DNA of 7,613 nucleotides. Origin: a bacterium 42_11 (GTDB taxonomy: Bacteria > Synergistota > GBS-1). The position numbers were made by a program, and so were the translations under genes. This document shows positions 1 to 5,811 of this stretch, in pieces. The DNA is taken from contig LGFB01000057.1 of assembly GCA_001508835.1 (NCBI GenBank), positions 1-7,613 on the forward strand. The letters run 5' to 3'. The notes below the pieces were generated by a model. The model worked only from the letters and a program-made list of their open reading frames with translations. It was not told the DNA's origin and ran no database searches. Positions within the stretch are counted from its first letter, which is position 1. Every line of letters starts with the position of its first letter.

Positions 1-2
1 CC

Positions 3-125
3 CTGAGTTATCGTCAAAAGACGATTGGAAGTGATTGTGTGGTTTATGTAATTTCATTGGAAAGGAGGGAACAGCGCATTCCTTTCCATTTTAAAGAAGA
101 TGGAATCTCCTGCGCTGGTTTATGA
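3..125 (+). CDS. possible C-terminal end of an upstream gene cut by the window edge (unrecognised)
   Basis: This frame is open from the left edge for 40 codons and ends with a TGA whose bases overlap the hicB start in an ATGA arrangement (ATG at 122, TGA at 123-125). The visible peptide has a beta-strand-like stretch (VVYVISLE) followed by a charged segment and ends in CAGL. I do not recognise it. In favour of a real gene: the exact stop/start overlap, which would explain why hicB has no good ribosome site of its own, and ordinary codon use. Against: 40 open codons can arise by chance, and the same bases also resemble a promoter and a hairpin leader. It is either the tail of a small gene co-transcribed with hicBA, or noncoding leader. 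Confidence 0.3.
   Translation: MSYRQKTIGSDCVVYVISLERREQRIPFHFKEDGISCAGL
25..52 (+). promoter_or_regulatory. possible hicBA promoter
   Basis: TTGGAA (25-30) and TGTAAT (47-52) are separated by 16 bases and match the sigma-70 boxes at 4 of 6 and 5 of 6 positions. Transcription would begin near position 59 and give a leader of about 60 bases containing the hairpins described separately. This reading competes with the idea that the stretch is the end of a coding gene, although a promoter inside a gene end would allow both. Confidence 0.25.
59..117 (+). promoter_or_regulatory. overlapping inverted repeats just before hicB (possible operator or alternative leader structure)
   Basis: Two inverted-repeat structures share bases. 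The first pairs GGAAAGGA (59-66) with TCCTTTCC (80-87), 8 bp around a 13-base loop. The second pairs CAGCGCA (72-78) with TGCGCTG (111-117), 7 bp, and inside it TTCCAT (84-89) with ATGGAA (100-105), 6 bp. They cannot form at the same time because 84-87 belongs to both. The second structure ends four bases before the hicB ATG. As DNA it could be an operator for the toxin-antitoxin complex; as RNA it could limit ribosome access to hicB. Only the complementarity is seen; the role is inferred. Confidence 0.4.
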
Positions 126-343
126 TGAAACTCAAAGAGATAATTTTCATAGTAGAGGAAGATCCGGAGGGTGGATATAACGCCAGAGCTTTAGATTATA
201 GTATTTTTACCGAAGCAGACACCTTAGAAGCGCTCAAAGAGAACATAAAAGACGCTATAAATTGCCATTTTGATAAAATTGATGACAGACCAGATATTAT
301 TCGACTCCACATTGTAAGAGAAGAAACATTTACATATGGCTAA
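122..343 (+). CDS. hicB: HicB-family antitoxin, short form without a DNA-binding tail
   Basis: This is a 73-residue protein of the HicB/UPF0150 type, the antitoxin expected to bind and block the HicA toxin encoded next. The features seen are the opening beta strand (KEIIFIVEED), the glycine/tyrosine turn (EGGYNARALD), an 'adequate-time' style segment (SIFTEADTLEALKENIKDAI) giving a helix, and the aromatic end FTYG, all as in the compact HicB fold. Many HicB proteins carry an additional ribbon-helix-helix or HTH domain at the C-terminus; none is present, so self-regulation would need another mechanism. Start: ATG at 122, or the adjacent ATG at 125; no convincing Shine-Dalgarno precedes either. 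The next gene begins 8 bases before this stop, indicating translational coupling. Antitoxin-first order is the reverse of E. coli hicAB but common elsewhere. Confidence 0.85.
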   Translation: MMKLKEIIFIVEEDPEGGYNARALDYSIFTEADTLEALKENIKDAINCHFDKIDDRPDIIRLHIVREETFTYG

Positions 344-587
344 ACTTCCACGAAACCTTTCAGGTAGGGAGCTTGCCAAATTACTTAACGGGTATGGTTA
401 TGAGATCACAAGAAAGAGCGGCAGTCATCTGAGATTGCCCTCAAATATTATGGGTTATGAACATAGAATCACCATTCCAGATCATTCTTATCTCAAAATA
501 AGTACCTTAAATAACATATTGAAAAACATAGCAGAATATCTGAAAATACCCAAAGAGCGTTTGATAAATGAGCTTTTTAGCAAGTGA
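336..587 (+). CDS. hicA: HicA-family mRNA interferase toxin
   Basis: An 83-residue protein with the double-stranded-RNA-binding-like fold of HicA (YcfA family), a ribosome-independent mRNA-cleaving toxin held inactive by HicB. Seen in sequence: the N-terminal helix (SGRELAKLLNGYGYE), the catalytic region RKSGSHLRL with the invariant histidine at residue 31, a second conserved block HRITIPDHSYLKISTLNNIL in which the family usually has GTL where this has STL, and a C-terminal helix. It is slightly longer than the usual 60-80 residues, with an extra tail (IPKERLINELFSK). The catalytic histidine and the frame are intact, so the toxin looks functional. It overlaps the hicB end by 8 bases and has only a weak purine stretch (AGAAGAAA) as ribosome site, so it probably depends on hicB translation, which would keep antitoxin in excess. 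Confidence 0.9.
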   Translation: MAKLPRNLSGRELAKLLNGYGYEITRKSGSHLRLPSNIMGYEHRITIPDHSYLKISTLNNILKNIAEYLKIPKERLINELFSK

Positions 588-601
588 AACTCGTTGTACG
601 T

Positions 602-628
602 TCCTCTGGCAAAAATAAAATCAGAGGA
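602..628 (+). promoter_or_regulatory. hairpin covering the ribosome site of the following pseudogene
   Basis: TCCTCTG (602-608) pairs with CAGAGGA (622-628), 7 bp around an A-rich 13-base loop. The right arm is most of the Shine-Dalgarno AGAGGAGG (623-630) of the broken gene starting at 637. The loop and flank have no T-run, so it does not look like a terminator for hicBA. It may have limited translation of that gene when intact. Confidence 0.45.
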
Positions 629-636
629 GGTCTAAA

Positions 637-805
637 GTGAAAAAACTACCAATAATAATAAACAATTACAGACAAATCATAGAAGGTAACTACATATACA
701 TAGACAAGATACCTACACGAGATGGCAACAGCAGGGATTTATTATTCTCCATTACAACCAGGGAGATTTGGGTATAAGCGTTAATGGGAGTATGAGAAGG
801 TCTAA
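637..805 (+). pseudogene. remnant of an AAA-ATPase-like / PD-(D/E)XK nuclease family gene
   Basis: A GTG start at 637 with an excellent ribosome site (AGAGGAGG, spacing 6) opens a peptide MKKLPIIINNYRQIIEGNY followed by IYIDK. This is the hallmark beginning of the large AAA-ATPase_like plus DUF1703 proteins, which normally continue DKT, then about 15 residues, then KYYFLSRPRRFGKSL (Walker A). Here the frame runs to a stop at 766-768 after unrelated residues. In the next frame (710-781) the missing part is recognisable: YLHEMATAGIYYSPLQPGRFG, equivalent to the stretch up to RPRRFG. The lysine/serine of Walker A is then garbled and a TAA follows at 782-784. WEYEK (785-799) resembles the family's LWIYDK block that normally lies further on, suggesting an internal deletion. 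The family is about 500-550 residues long, so most is lost. These genes are multicopy and decay often; the function of intact members is not well established. Confidence 0.7.
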
Positions 806-894
806 AAATGTCTTCGGCGGATTTTGCACAAATATTTTTCAGCAATTCTTTCACTCTGAAATAATGCACAGCCGTATGTATTTCTTAATACACT
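806..894. other. short unassigned gap between converging units
   Basis: Between the last recognisable piece of the pseudogene and the stop codon of the minus-strand kinase there is no gene or RNA that I can identify. Two weak AT-rich hairpins exist (TTTCAG 835-840 with CTGAAA 856-861; TGTATT 877-882 with AATACA 887-892), but neither is followed by a T-run in either direction. The minus-strand operon therefore has no convincing intrinsic terminator here. The stretch may be further decayed sequence of the broken ATPase gene. Confidence 0.4.
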
Positions 895-2355
895 TTACTC
901 ATTTATTTTGAATTCAAATAACTTTGTGAGAGTTTCATAAAGCATCTCAAATTTTTCTACAAGGTGTGTATACACGTTATGAAAATTCTGGTCTGGCAAA
1001 ATTATTTTAATTTGAGTACTACTATGAATTCTCAGAACCTCATCCAGCGAAAAATGAGTGCTCATAGCCATTAAAGCATCTCCAAATGATGCATCAATAT
1101 CTGGATAAACTCTAAGCGCCATCCCTGTGATATTCGATATTACCTGAAGAAGCACATCATCTTTTGAGAGACCTCCTGTTACATAAATCTTTTCCGATTG
1201 TTTTAGATGTTTTTCTAATTTTTTCAGAATAACAGCGAGTTCAAAACCAATAGATTCTCTAACAGCAATATACAAATCTTTCGAAGAAGTATTACTTGAA
1301 ATGCCGTATAAAACACCAGTGGCATCAGGGTTGTGGAAGGGGCATCTCGCTCCATCAAAATAAGGAAGCACAATTATACCGGTGGGAGATAAATCAATTT
1401 TTTGTAAAAGAGATTTCGAAGGCCTTGTAAAAAGTTGACCTGCATGATTTACAAATCTTCCTCCCGACGATGTAGCACCTCCTAAGCGATATTGCCCAGG
1501 AATAACAGATACTCCGCTAACAAAACCTTTTTCGAAATTTAATGTATCAAGAGTAAGAAGAATACTGACAGTGGAACCAAGCACAACTAACAAATCACCA
1601 GGATTTATAGCTCTGCAACTAACTGCTTCTGCATTTATATCGCAAGCGCCAGCCAGAACCATCGTACCTTTCTTTAATCCCGTTTCTTTTGCTGCTTTTT
1701 CAGTGACCGTACCCAGCGACTGCAAAGGCCAGGTAAGTTCTGGAAATTTATTTATTTCGAGGCCCATAGATTCCAGTATTTCGATGGGGTAATTAAGCTT
1801 ATGCAAATTGATCAATTGACATCCAGCGGCTGTAGGTAAATCCCAAGCAGCTTGCCCTGTTAGCTTCCCCGTTATAAAATTAACACTTTCAACGAAAAAA
1901 ACTGTTTTTTTATATACATCAGTGACATTTTCTTTTAACCACAGTATTTTTGGCAAAACAGAATGAGTTGTGAACGATGAACCCAATTGGTTTGTGAGAT
2001 AATCTTCGCCAAAACGATCATTGAGTTTTGAAACAAGAGAAGCTGATCTCTTATCAATTCCGTACAAAATGGCATTGTACAGAGGGTCGAAATTGCTATT
2101 TACCGGAACAAATGAACCACAGACAGAACTCAAACAAATAGAATTTATTTCTGATAAATCCACGTCTTTTGATATCTTCCTTAAAACATCAACAAAACCT
2201 TTCCACCAGGAGGCAACAGGATTAACTTCGTAAAAACCTGGCTGAGGATTCAAAATTTTGACTTTGCTTTTGTGAGAAGTTACAATATTTCCTATTTCAT
2301 TCAAGACAGTTGCTTTGATTGTTGAAGTTCCAATATCAACACCAAGAAAAAATAT
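895..2355 (-). CDS. FGGY-family carbohydrate kinase with apparent ATA start
   Basis: The product transfers phosphate from ATP to an imported sugar or polyol in the cytoplasm. Read from ATA at 2355 it is 486 residues, normal for the family. Motifs in that numbering: phosphate-1 loop GVDIGTSTIK (5-14); substrate-region block ILYGIDKR near 97-103; catalytic aspartate in GACD (about 239); LGSTVS and SSGG blocks in the second actin-like domain; LPYFDGARCPFHNPDATG (330-347), where most relatives have GERTP; adenosine motif VTGGLS (392-397). It looks closest to the xylulokinase-like branch, but the substrate is not predictable. A strong ribosome site AAGGAGG (2367-2361) sits five bases before the ATA. 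Between the upstream stop (2376-2374) and 2304 there is no in-frame ATG, GTG or TTG; the TTG at 2304 would remove the phosphate loop. It is last in the operon, 62 bases after the binding-protein gene, and its product probably feeds the BtpA-family enzyme. Confidence 0.9.
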   Translation of the reverse strand: MFFLGVDIGTSTIKATVLNEIGNIVTSHKSKVKILNPQPGFYEVNPVASWWKGFVDVLRKISKDVDLSEINSICLSSVCGSFVPVNSNFDPLYNAILYGIDKRSASLVSKLNDRFGEDYLTNQLGSSFTTHSVLPKILWLKENVTDVYKKTVFFVESVNFITGKLTGQAAWDLPTAAGCQLINLHKLNYPIEILESMGLEINKFPELTWPLQSLGTVTEKAAKETGLKKGTMVLAGACDINAEAVSCRAINPGDLLVVLGSTVSILLTLDTLNFEKGFVSGVSVIPGQYRLGGATSSGGRFVNHAGQLFTRPSKSLLQKIDLSPTGIIVLPYFDGARCPFHNPDATGVLYGISSNTSSKDLYIAVRESIGFELAVILKKLEKHLKQSEKIYVTGGLSKDDVLLQVISNITGMALRVYPDIDASFGDALMAMSTHFSLDEVLRIHSSTQIKIILPDQNFHNVYTHLVEKFEMLYETLTKLFEFKINE

Positions 2356-2360
2356 TAAAA

Positions 2361-2367
2361 CCTCCTT
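2361..2367 (-). promoter_or_regulatory. strong ribosome binding site that fixes the kinase start at ATA
   Basis: AAGGAGG on the minus strand, followed by TTTTA and then ATA (2355-2353), which opens the frame leading directly to FFLGVDIGTS. The spacing of five bases is close to ideal for initiation at that ATA and for no canonical start codon, since none occurs in frame between the site and the phosphate-binding loop. Confidence 0.75.
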
Positions 2368-2375
2368 TCTTAATT

Positions 2376-2405
2376 AAAGAGGCGGGCGATAATCGCCCAC
2401 CCTTT
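2376..2405 (-). terminator. intercistronic hairpin after the binding-protein gene (attenuator or 3'-end stabiliser)
   Basis: On the minus strand GGTGGGCGA (2401-2393) pairs with TCGCCCGCC (2389-2381), 9 bp with one G-T pair around a TTA loop. A further 4 bp (AAAG with CTTT) extends it across a one-base bulge. It is GC-rich in an AT-rich gap and lies 13 bases after the binding-protein stop. The tail TCTTTAATT is a poor T-run, so complete termination is unlikely. Partial termination or protection of the upstream message, giving more binding protein than kinase, is the likely effect, as is common in sugar ABC operons. Confidence 0.65.
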
Positions 2406-2417
2406 ATTGTTTTAAAT

Positions 2418-3347
2418 CTACTCGCCTTTTGTGAGATATTGATCGACATTGCCAATGTCAACAAGCGGTGCATCCACATATATAATCTTACGTGGAGCCG
2501 CTTCAGATGCAGGTATTTTGTCAACCACTATTTTCCTGATCAAATCAATTGCAACAGATGCCATTTCTTCAAAAGGCTGTGCAACCGTTGCGGTCATGAT
2601 GCCTTCTTTGATTCTCCTGAAGGTTTCCTGATTGCCATCAACACCGACAACGATAACATCCTTAAGGCCATATTCTTGAAGCACATCAGAAGCCGAATAC
2701 GCCAGCTGATCAAAAGCGCACCAGACACCGTTAATCTGTTTACCAAATCTCTGCGCATAAGTTTCCATTGCTGAGCGGGTATCTTCCATAAATCTTGCCG
2801 ATGCAGGTACAGTGTATTCAGCCAGTACCTTTATACCAGGATATTCTGAGAGAACCTGATCCAAAACCTTTCCCCTTTTTCTCGTACCATGATGTTTCTC
2901 AAACTTGATCACAACTATATTGCCCTGACCGCCCAGTGAATCAACAAAATATGTAGAGATCTTCGCACCCATGACAAAATTGTCACAGGTGATATCCGCA
3001 ACAACTCCTTCAACATAACCTGAATCAATTGTTATCACAGGAATTTTCGCGGCAAATGCCTTCTCAAGCGCTGGTTTGATTTCCAAAGGATGAGACATTG
3101 CCATAACTATGGCGTCAACTTTCATTTGAACAAGGTTTTCCAGCTGATTTGCTTGTGCCTCATACGAACCTTTTGAATTAAGCATAACTGGCTCCCAGCC
3201 ATTTGCCTTTGCCAGTTTTTCAAATGCGTTTGCCACTCTTGCCTGAGATTCAGCAGCAAAATTCGTGGCGATAAATCCGACTTTAATCGCAAAAGTACTT
3301 CCCACTAAGAGTAAAGAAATAACCACAAAAATCACAGTGGCTTTCAT
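2418..3347 (-). CDS. periplasmic sugar-binding protein of an ABC importer (RbsB-like)
   Basis: A 309-residue solute receptor of the Peripla_BP_4 (ribose/galactose/autoinducer-2 binding) type that delivers its ligand to the permease encoded just before it. Residues 1-20 form a signal peptide (MK, then a hydrophobic core, ending STFA) with probable cleavage after A20. No lipobox cysteine is present, so it is a soluble periplasmic protein, implying a diderm-like envelope. The two-lobed fold is visible: KVGFIATNF at the first strand, IDSG (107-110), GTRKRGKVLD (154-163), WCAFDQLAYSA with D213, VGVDGN (234-239) and ATVAQPF (253-259) near the hinge. These are the usual places for sugar contacts, but the combination does not identify the sugar. 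Start ATG at 3347 with GGGGGTG six bases upstream. The gene is bracketed by hairpins on both sides, which fits its expected high expression. Confidence 0.93.
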   Translation of the reverse strand: MKATVIFVVISLLLVGSTFAIKVGFIATNFAAESQARVANAFEKLAKANGWEPVMLNSKGSYEAQANQLENLVQMKVDAIVMAMSHPLEIKPALEKAFAAKIPVITIDSGYVEGVVADITCDNFVMGAKISTYFVDSLGGQGNIVVIKFEKHHGTRKRGKVLDQVLSEYPGIKVLAEYTVPASARFMEDTRSAMETYAQRFGKQINGVWCAFDQLAYSASDVLQEYGLKDVIVVGVDGNQETFRRIKEGIMTATVAQPFEEMASVAIDLIRKIVVDKIPASEAAPRKIIYVDAPLVDIGNVDQYLTKGE

Positions 3348-3364
3348 TGAAACACCCCCTTTCA
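3348..3364 (-). promoter_or_regulatory. small hairpin displaying the binding-protein ribosome site in its loop
   Basis: On the minus strand TGAAA (3364-3360) pairs with TTTCA (3352-3348), leaving GGGGGTG as a seven-base loop; the ATG follows immediately. The Shine-Dalgarno is thus exposed rather than hidden. Five AT-rich pairs are weak, so this could be coincidence. Confidence 0.3.
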
Positions 3365-3365
3365 G

Positions 3366-4304
3366 TTACGCCCTCTCCAATTTGAGGGCGTGGATTGATG
3401 TTATAACTACTGAAAGAATGATAATTACCCCCTTTGCAATATCATGTACATAATAAGGAACCCCCAATAAAGTCATGCCATTGTTCAGGATACCTACAAG
3501 AAGTGCCCCTACAAAAGTTCCTATAGGGCTGGCTCTTCCAACACTGATTACAGTTTGTCCAAGAAGTGCTGTTGCAAACCCATCCATTAGAAAACCAGCG
3601 GCTCCTTCAGGATTAGCAGCTCCAAGCCGAGATGTCAATAAAATGCCGGTAAAAGCAGCGCCCAGGCTTGAAAAAACTAAGCCAAGAATTTTATATGCAG
3701 TCACATTCACTCCGGCCAACAGTGCAGCGGTACGATTACCGCCCGTTGCTTGCATATAGCGGCCAAAACGAGTTTGCTTTACAAAAACCTGTGCTGCTAT
3801 CAGGACAATAAACATGATTATCACAAGAATAGGAATAGAACCTATCATCCCTCGGCCAAGCTGGAGAAATGGAGCTGGCATATGACCATAGACAGAAACA
3901 CCCTTAGTGTACATATAAGTAACGCCACTTAATATTATGCCCATAGCCAGAGTCGTTATCAAAGAAGAAATGCCAACGAGAGTCACAAGTATCCCGCTGA
4001 ACAGTCCTATAGAAGCTCCTATAGATAAAGCAATAACTATACTTATCAAATAATTTAAACCACTGACTATCAACTTAGCCACGACAACACTTGAAAGGCT
4101 TGCCACATTGGCAAATGACAGGTCCAGTTCTCCTACTATAAGACACATAGTAAAACCAACTGATAATATGAAAAGAAGTGACATCTGGCGAAGTATGTTT
4201 ATAAAATTAGAATAACTGAGAAAACCAGGCACCATTATTGAAAAAACAATAAACAGAAGAATCAAAGCTGCTATAGTGCCGTACTTTGCAAAAAAACTGG
4301 TCAT
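3366..4304 (-). CDS. ABC sugar permease (RbsC-like, BPD_transp_2 family)
   Basis: A 312-residue very hydrophobic inner-membrane protein, the channel subunit expected to act as a homodimer with the double ATPase encoded upstream. About nine to ten membrane segments are visible, beginning with GTIAALILLFIVFSIMV. Family landmarks: VGELDLSFANVASLSS (57-72), the counterpart of the usual GGIDLSVG stretch with E in place of the second G, and TRFGRYMQATGGNRTAALLAGV (178-199), the cytoplasmic coupling loop contacting the ATPase; then the conserved GFLMDGFATALLGQT region. Start: I prefer ATG at 4304, preceded by AAGGAA at good spacing. A TTG at 4325 overlapping the ATPase stop would add seven residues, but a ribosome site would be only two bases away. 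The last codons form one arm of a stable hairpin. The small gap to the ATPase gene (17 bases) marks a single operon. Confidence 0.93.
   Translation of the reverse strand: MTSFFAKYGTIAALILLFIVFSIMVPGFLSYSNFINILRQMSLLFILSVGFTMCLIVGELDLSFANVASLSSVVVAKLIVSGLNYLISIVIALSIGASIGLFSGILVTLVGISSLITTLAMGIILSGVTYMYTKGVSVYGHMPAPFLQLGRGMIGSIPILVIIMFIVLIAAQVFVKQTRFGRYMQATGGNRTAALLAGVNVTAYKILGLVFSSLGAAFTGILLTSRLGAANPEGAAGFLMDGFATALLGQTVISVGRASPIGTFVGALLVGILNNGMTLLGVPYYVHDIAKGVIIILSVVITSIHALKLERA
3368..3391 (-). promoter_or_regulatory. stable hairpin at the permease stop, just before the binding-protein gene
   Basis: ACGCCCTC (3368-3375) pairs with GAGGGCGT (3384-3391), a perfect 8-bp GC-rich stem with an 8-base loop. 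It covers the last codons of the permease gene and the first base of its TAA. There is no T-run, so it is not a terminator. It could be a processing or 5'-protective structure for the binding-protein message. Part of the sequence is constrained by coding. Confidence 0.5.
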
Positions 4305-4321
4305 GCCGAATTCCTTTTTTA

Positions 4322-5806
4322 TCAAAACTCCTCACCCCCCAGCATTTGCCGAAGTATTTGCGCTTCATTAAAAGGTCTTTGATGTTCAGAGATGATTTTT
4401 CCTTTTCTCATGACATATATACGATCAGATATTGCTACCAGTTCTTTCAGATCAGAGCTGATGAACCAGATAGCCGCTCCATTTTTAGCAAGATCTCCCA
4501 TGATTTGATAAATTTCTCTTTTAGCTTCTACATCTATTCCCTGTGTTGGTTCATCAAAAATCCACACCTTTGCTTTACCGGCAAACCACTTTCCCAAAGA
4601 TACTTTTTGCTGATTTCCTCCGCTGAGTGTTCTCACCATTTGGCGCAATGAAGAACATCTTATAGAAAGTCTTTCTCTTATTCTTTCGCTTATTTGAGCA
4701 ACCACTGATTCAGCAATAAATCCCATATTAGAAAGATTTTTCAATACTGGCAGAGTCAGGTTTTCTTTTATAGATAAATCCAGTATCAAACCTTCTGTTC
4801 TCCTGTTTTCCGGGATCATTACAATTCCATTTTTAATAGAATGCCAGCTTGACTTAGATACAAATTTATTACCAAAAATGTAGATTTCGCCACGATCGAA
4901 TTTTTTGCCAAGGTAAATTGCACGTGCAAGCTCTGTTCTTCCAGCTCCAACAAGTCCAGCAAATCCAACTATCTCACCTGAGCGTATGTTGAAAGAAACA
5001 TCATGAATACCCATTTTATCGAAACTCACATTTTTTGCTTCGAAAACTATTTCTCCAAGTTCAACACATTCTTTGGGATATTGTTCCTTAATGCTCTTGT
5101 CTATCATTAATTCAATTAATTCATCTTCAGTAACTTTTGAACTTTCTACTGTAGACACTTTTATTCCATTGCGAAGAACAGTTATTCGGTCGCACAGGTC
5201 CAAAACTTCAGAGAGGTAATGTGATATGTAAAGTATCGTCACCCCTTTTGCTTTTAAATTTTTAATCAATTCGTACAAACTCTTCTTTTCAGATAAACTT
5301 AAAGGTGCCGTTGGTTCATCAAAAACGACTACTTTTGGATTTCTGAACAGGATTTTCAAAATCGTCACCATCTGCTGCTGCCCCGGACTGAGTTCGTTCA
5401 CAGGTATATCAAGTGGTACTTCAATCTTGTATCTGTTCAAGAGCTTGTTTGCTTGTTTGAACATCTCACGCTCAATGAGAAAGGAGCCCTTAGAAATTTC
5501 AAAGCCCAGAAAAAGATTTTGGAGCCCGGTGAAAAAGGGCACCAGCTCTCTTTCCTGGTAAACAGCTCCTATGTATTTGTAAGCCTCTGAAATATCCCAT
5601 TTTGAAACCTTCGAACCATAAATTAGAATGGATCCAGCAGTCGGTTTGATAACTCCCGTTAATATCTTGACAAGTGTTGATTTGCCAGCCCCATTTTCTC
5701 CAACAAGCCCATGGATTTCGCCTTCTTTCAAGTCGAAATCTACATTATTAAGCGCAAGAATCCCGGGAAACTGTTTGCTTATACCCAGCATTTCTACAAC
5801 ATTCAT
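4322..5806 (-). CDS. sugar ABC transporter ATPase with two nucleotide-binding domains (RbsA-like)
   Basis: A 494-residue cytoplasmic energy subunit powering the permease. First domain: Walker A GENGAGKST (36-44), Q-loop with VYQERE (Q84), signature LSPGQQQ (139-145), Walker B VVVFDEP (159-165), switch histidine in ISHYLSEV (H196). Second domain: degenerate Walker A GLVGAGRTE (284-292) lacking the lysine, signature LSGGNQQ (394-400), Walker B WIFDEPTQG, and ISSDLKEL where serine replaces the switch histidine. One competent and one degenerate site is the normal pattern for the RbsA/MglA/XylG class, so this is not damage. Start: ATG at 5806 with AAGGAG eight bases upstream, lying inside the end of the BtpA-family gene five bases away. 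An earlier in-frame ATG at 5827 would add seven residues and overlap that gene, with no ribosome site. Confidence 0.95.
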   Translation of the reverse strand: MNVVEMLGISKQFPGILALNNVDFDLKEGEIHGLVGENGAGKSTLVKILTGVIKPTAGSILIYGSKVSKWDISEAYKYIGAVYQERELVPFFTGLQNLFLGFEISKGSFLIEREMFKQANKLLNRYKIEVPLDIPVNELSPGQQQMVTILKILFRNPKVVVFDEPTAPLSLSEKKSLYELIKNLKAKGVTILYISHYLSEVLDLCDRITVLRNGIKVSTVESSKVTEDELIELMIDKSIKEQYPKECVELGEIVFEAKNVSFDKMGIHDVSFNIRSGEIVGFAGLVGAGRTELARAIYLGKKFDRGEIYIFGNKFVSKSSWHSIKNGIVMIPENRRTEGLILDLSIKENLTLPVLKNLSNMGFIAESVVAQISERIRERLSIRCSSLRQMVRTLSGGNQQKVSLGKWFAGKAKVWIFDEPTQGIDVEAKREIYQIMGDLAKNGAAIWFISSDLKELVAISDRIYVMRKGKIISEHQRPFNEAQILRQMLGGEEF

Positions 5807-5811
5807 GGAAG

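Noticed and set aside
284..293. Damage to the second Walker A of the ATPase (GLVGAGRTE without lysine; residue positions)
   Set aside because: The degenerate second site and the serine in place of the switch histidine are normal in the RbsA/MglA class.
835..892. Terminator for the minus-strand operon
   Set aside because: Two six-base AT-rich stems exist, but neither is followed by a T-run on the minus strand and neither would be stable.
895..2304. Kinase starting at TTG 2304 (469 residues)
   Set aside because: It would drop the DIGTSTIK phosphate loop that lies immediately upstream in the same frame, and there is no ribosome site before it. The frame clearly continues up to the AAGGAGG at 2367-2361.
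895..2355. Naming the kinase xylB (xylulokinase)
   Set aside because: The FGGY fold and the general xylulokinase-like look are clear, but substrate specificity cannot be read from it and no xylose isomerase is present in the window.
2319..2774. Plus-strand open frame of 151 codons
   Set aside because: It lies antisense to the kinase start and the binding-protein gene, has a composition rich in Cys, His, Arg and Asn, matches no family and has no ribosome site. It is a shadow of the real genes.
4305..4325. Permease start at TTG 4325 overlapping the ATPase stop
   Set aside because: The only possible ribosome site (GAGGAG) would be two bases away, while ATG at 4304 has AAGGAA at normal spacing. 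Not fully excluded.
4286..4651. Plus-strand open frame of 121 codons
   Set aside because: It is antisense to the ATPase and the start of the permease, with low-complexity FSFSFYIYSL-type sequence typical of a complement frame.
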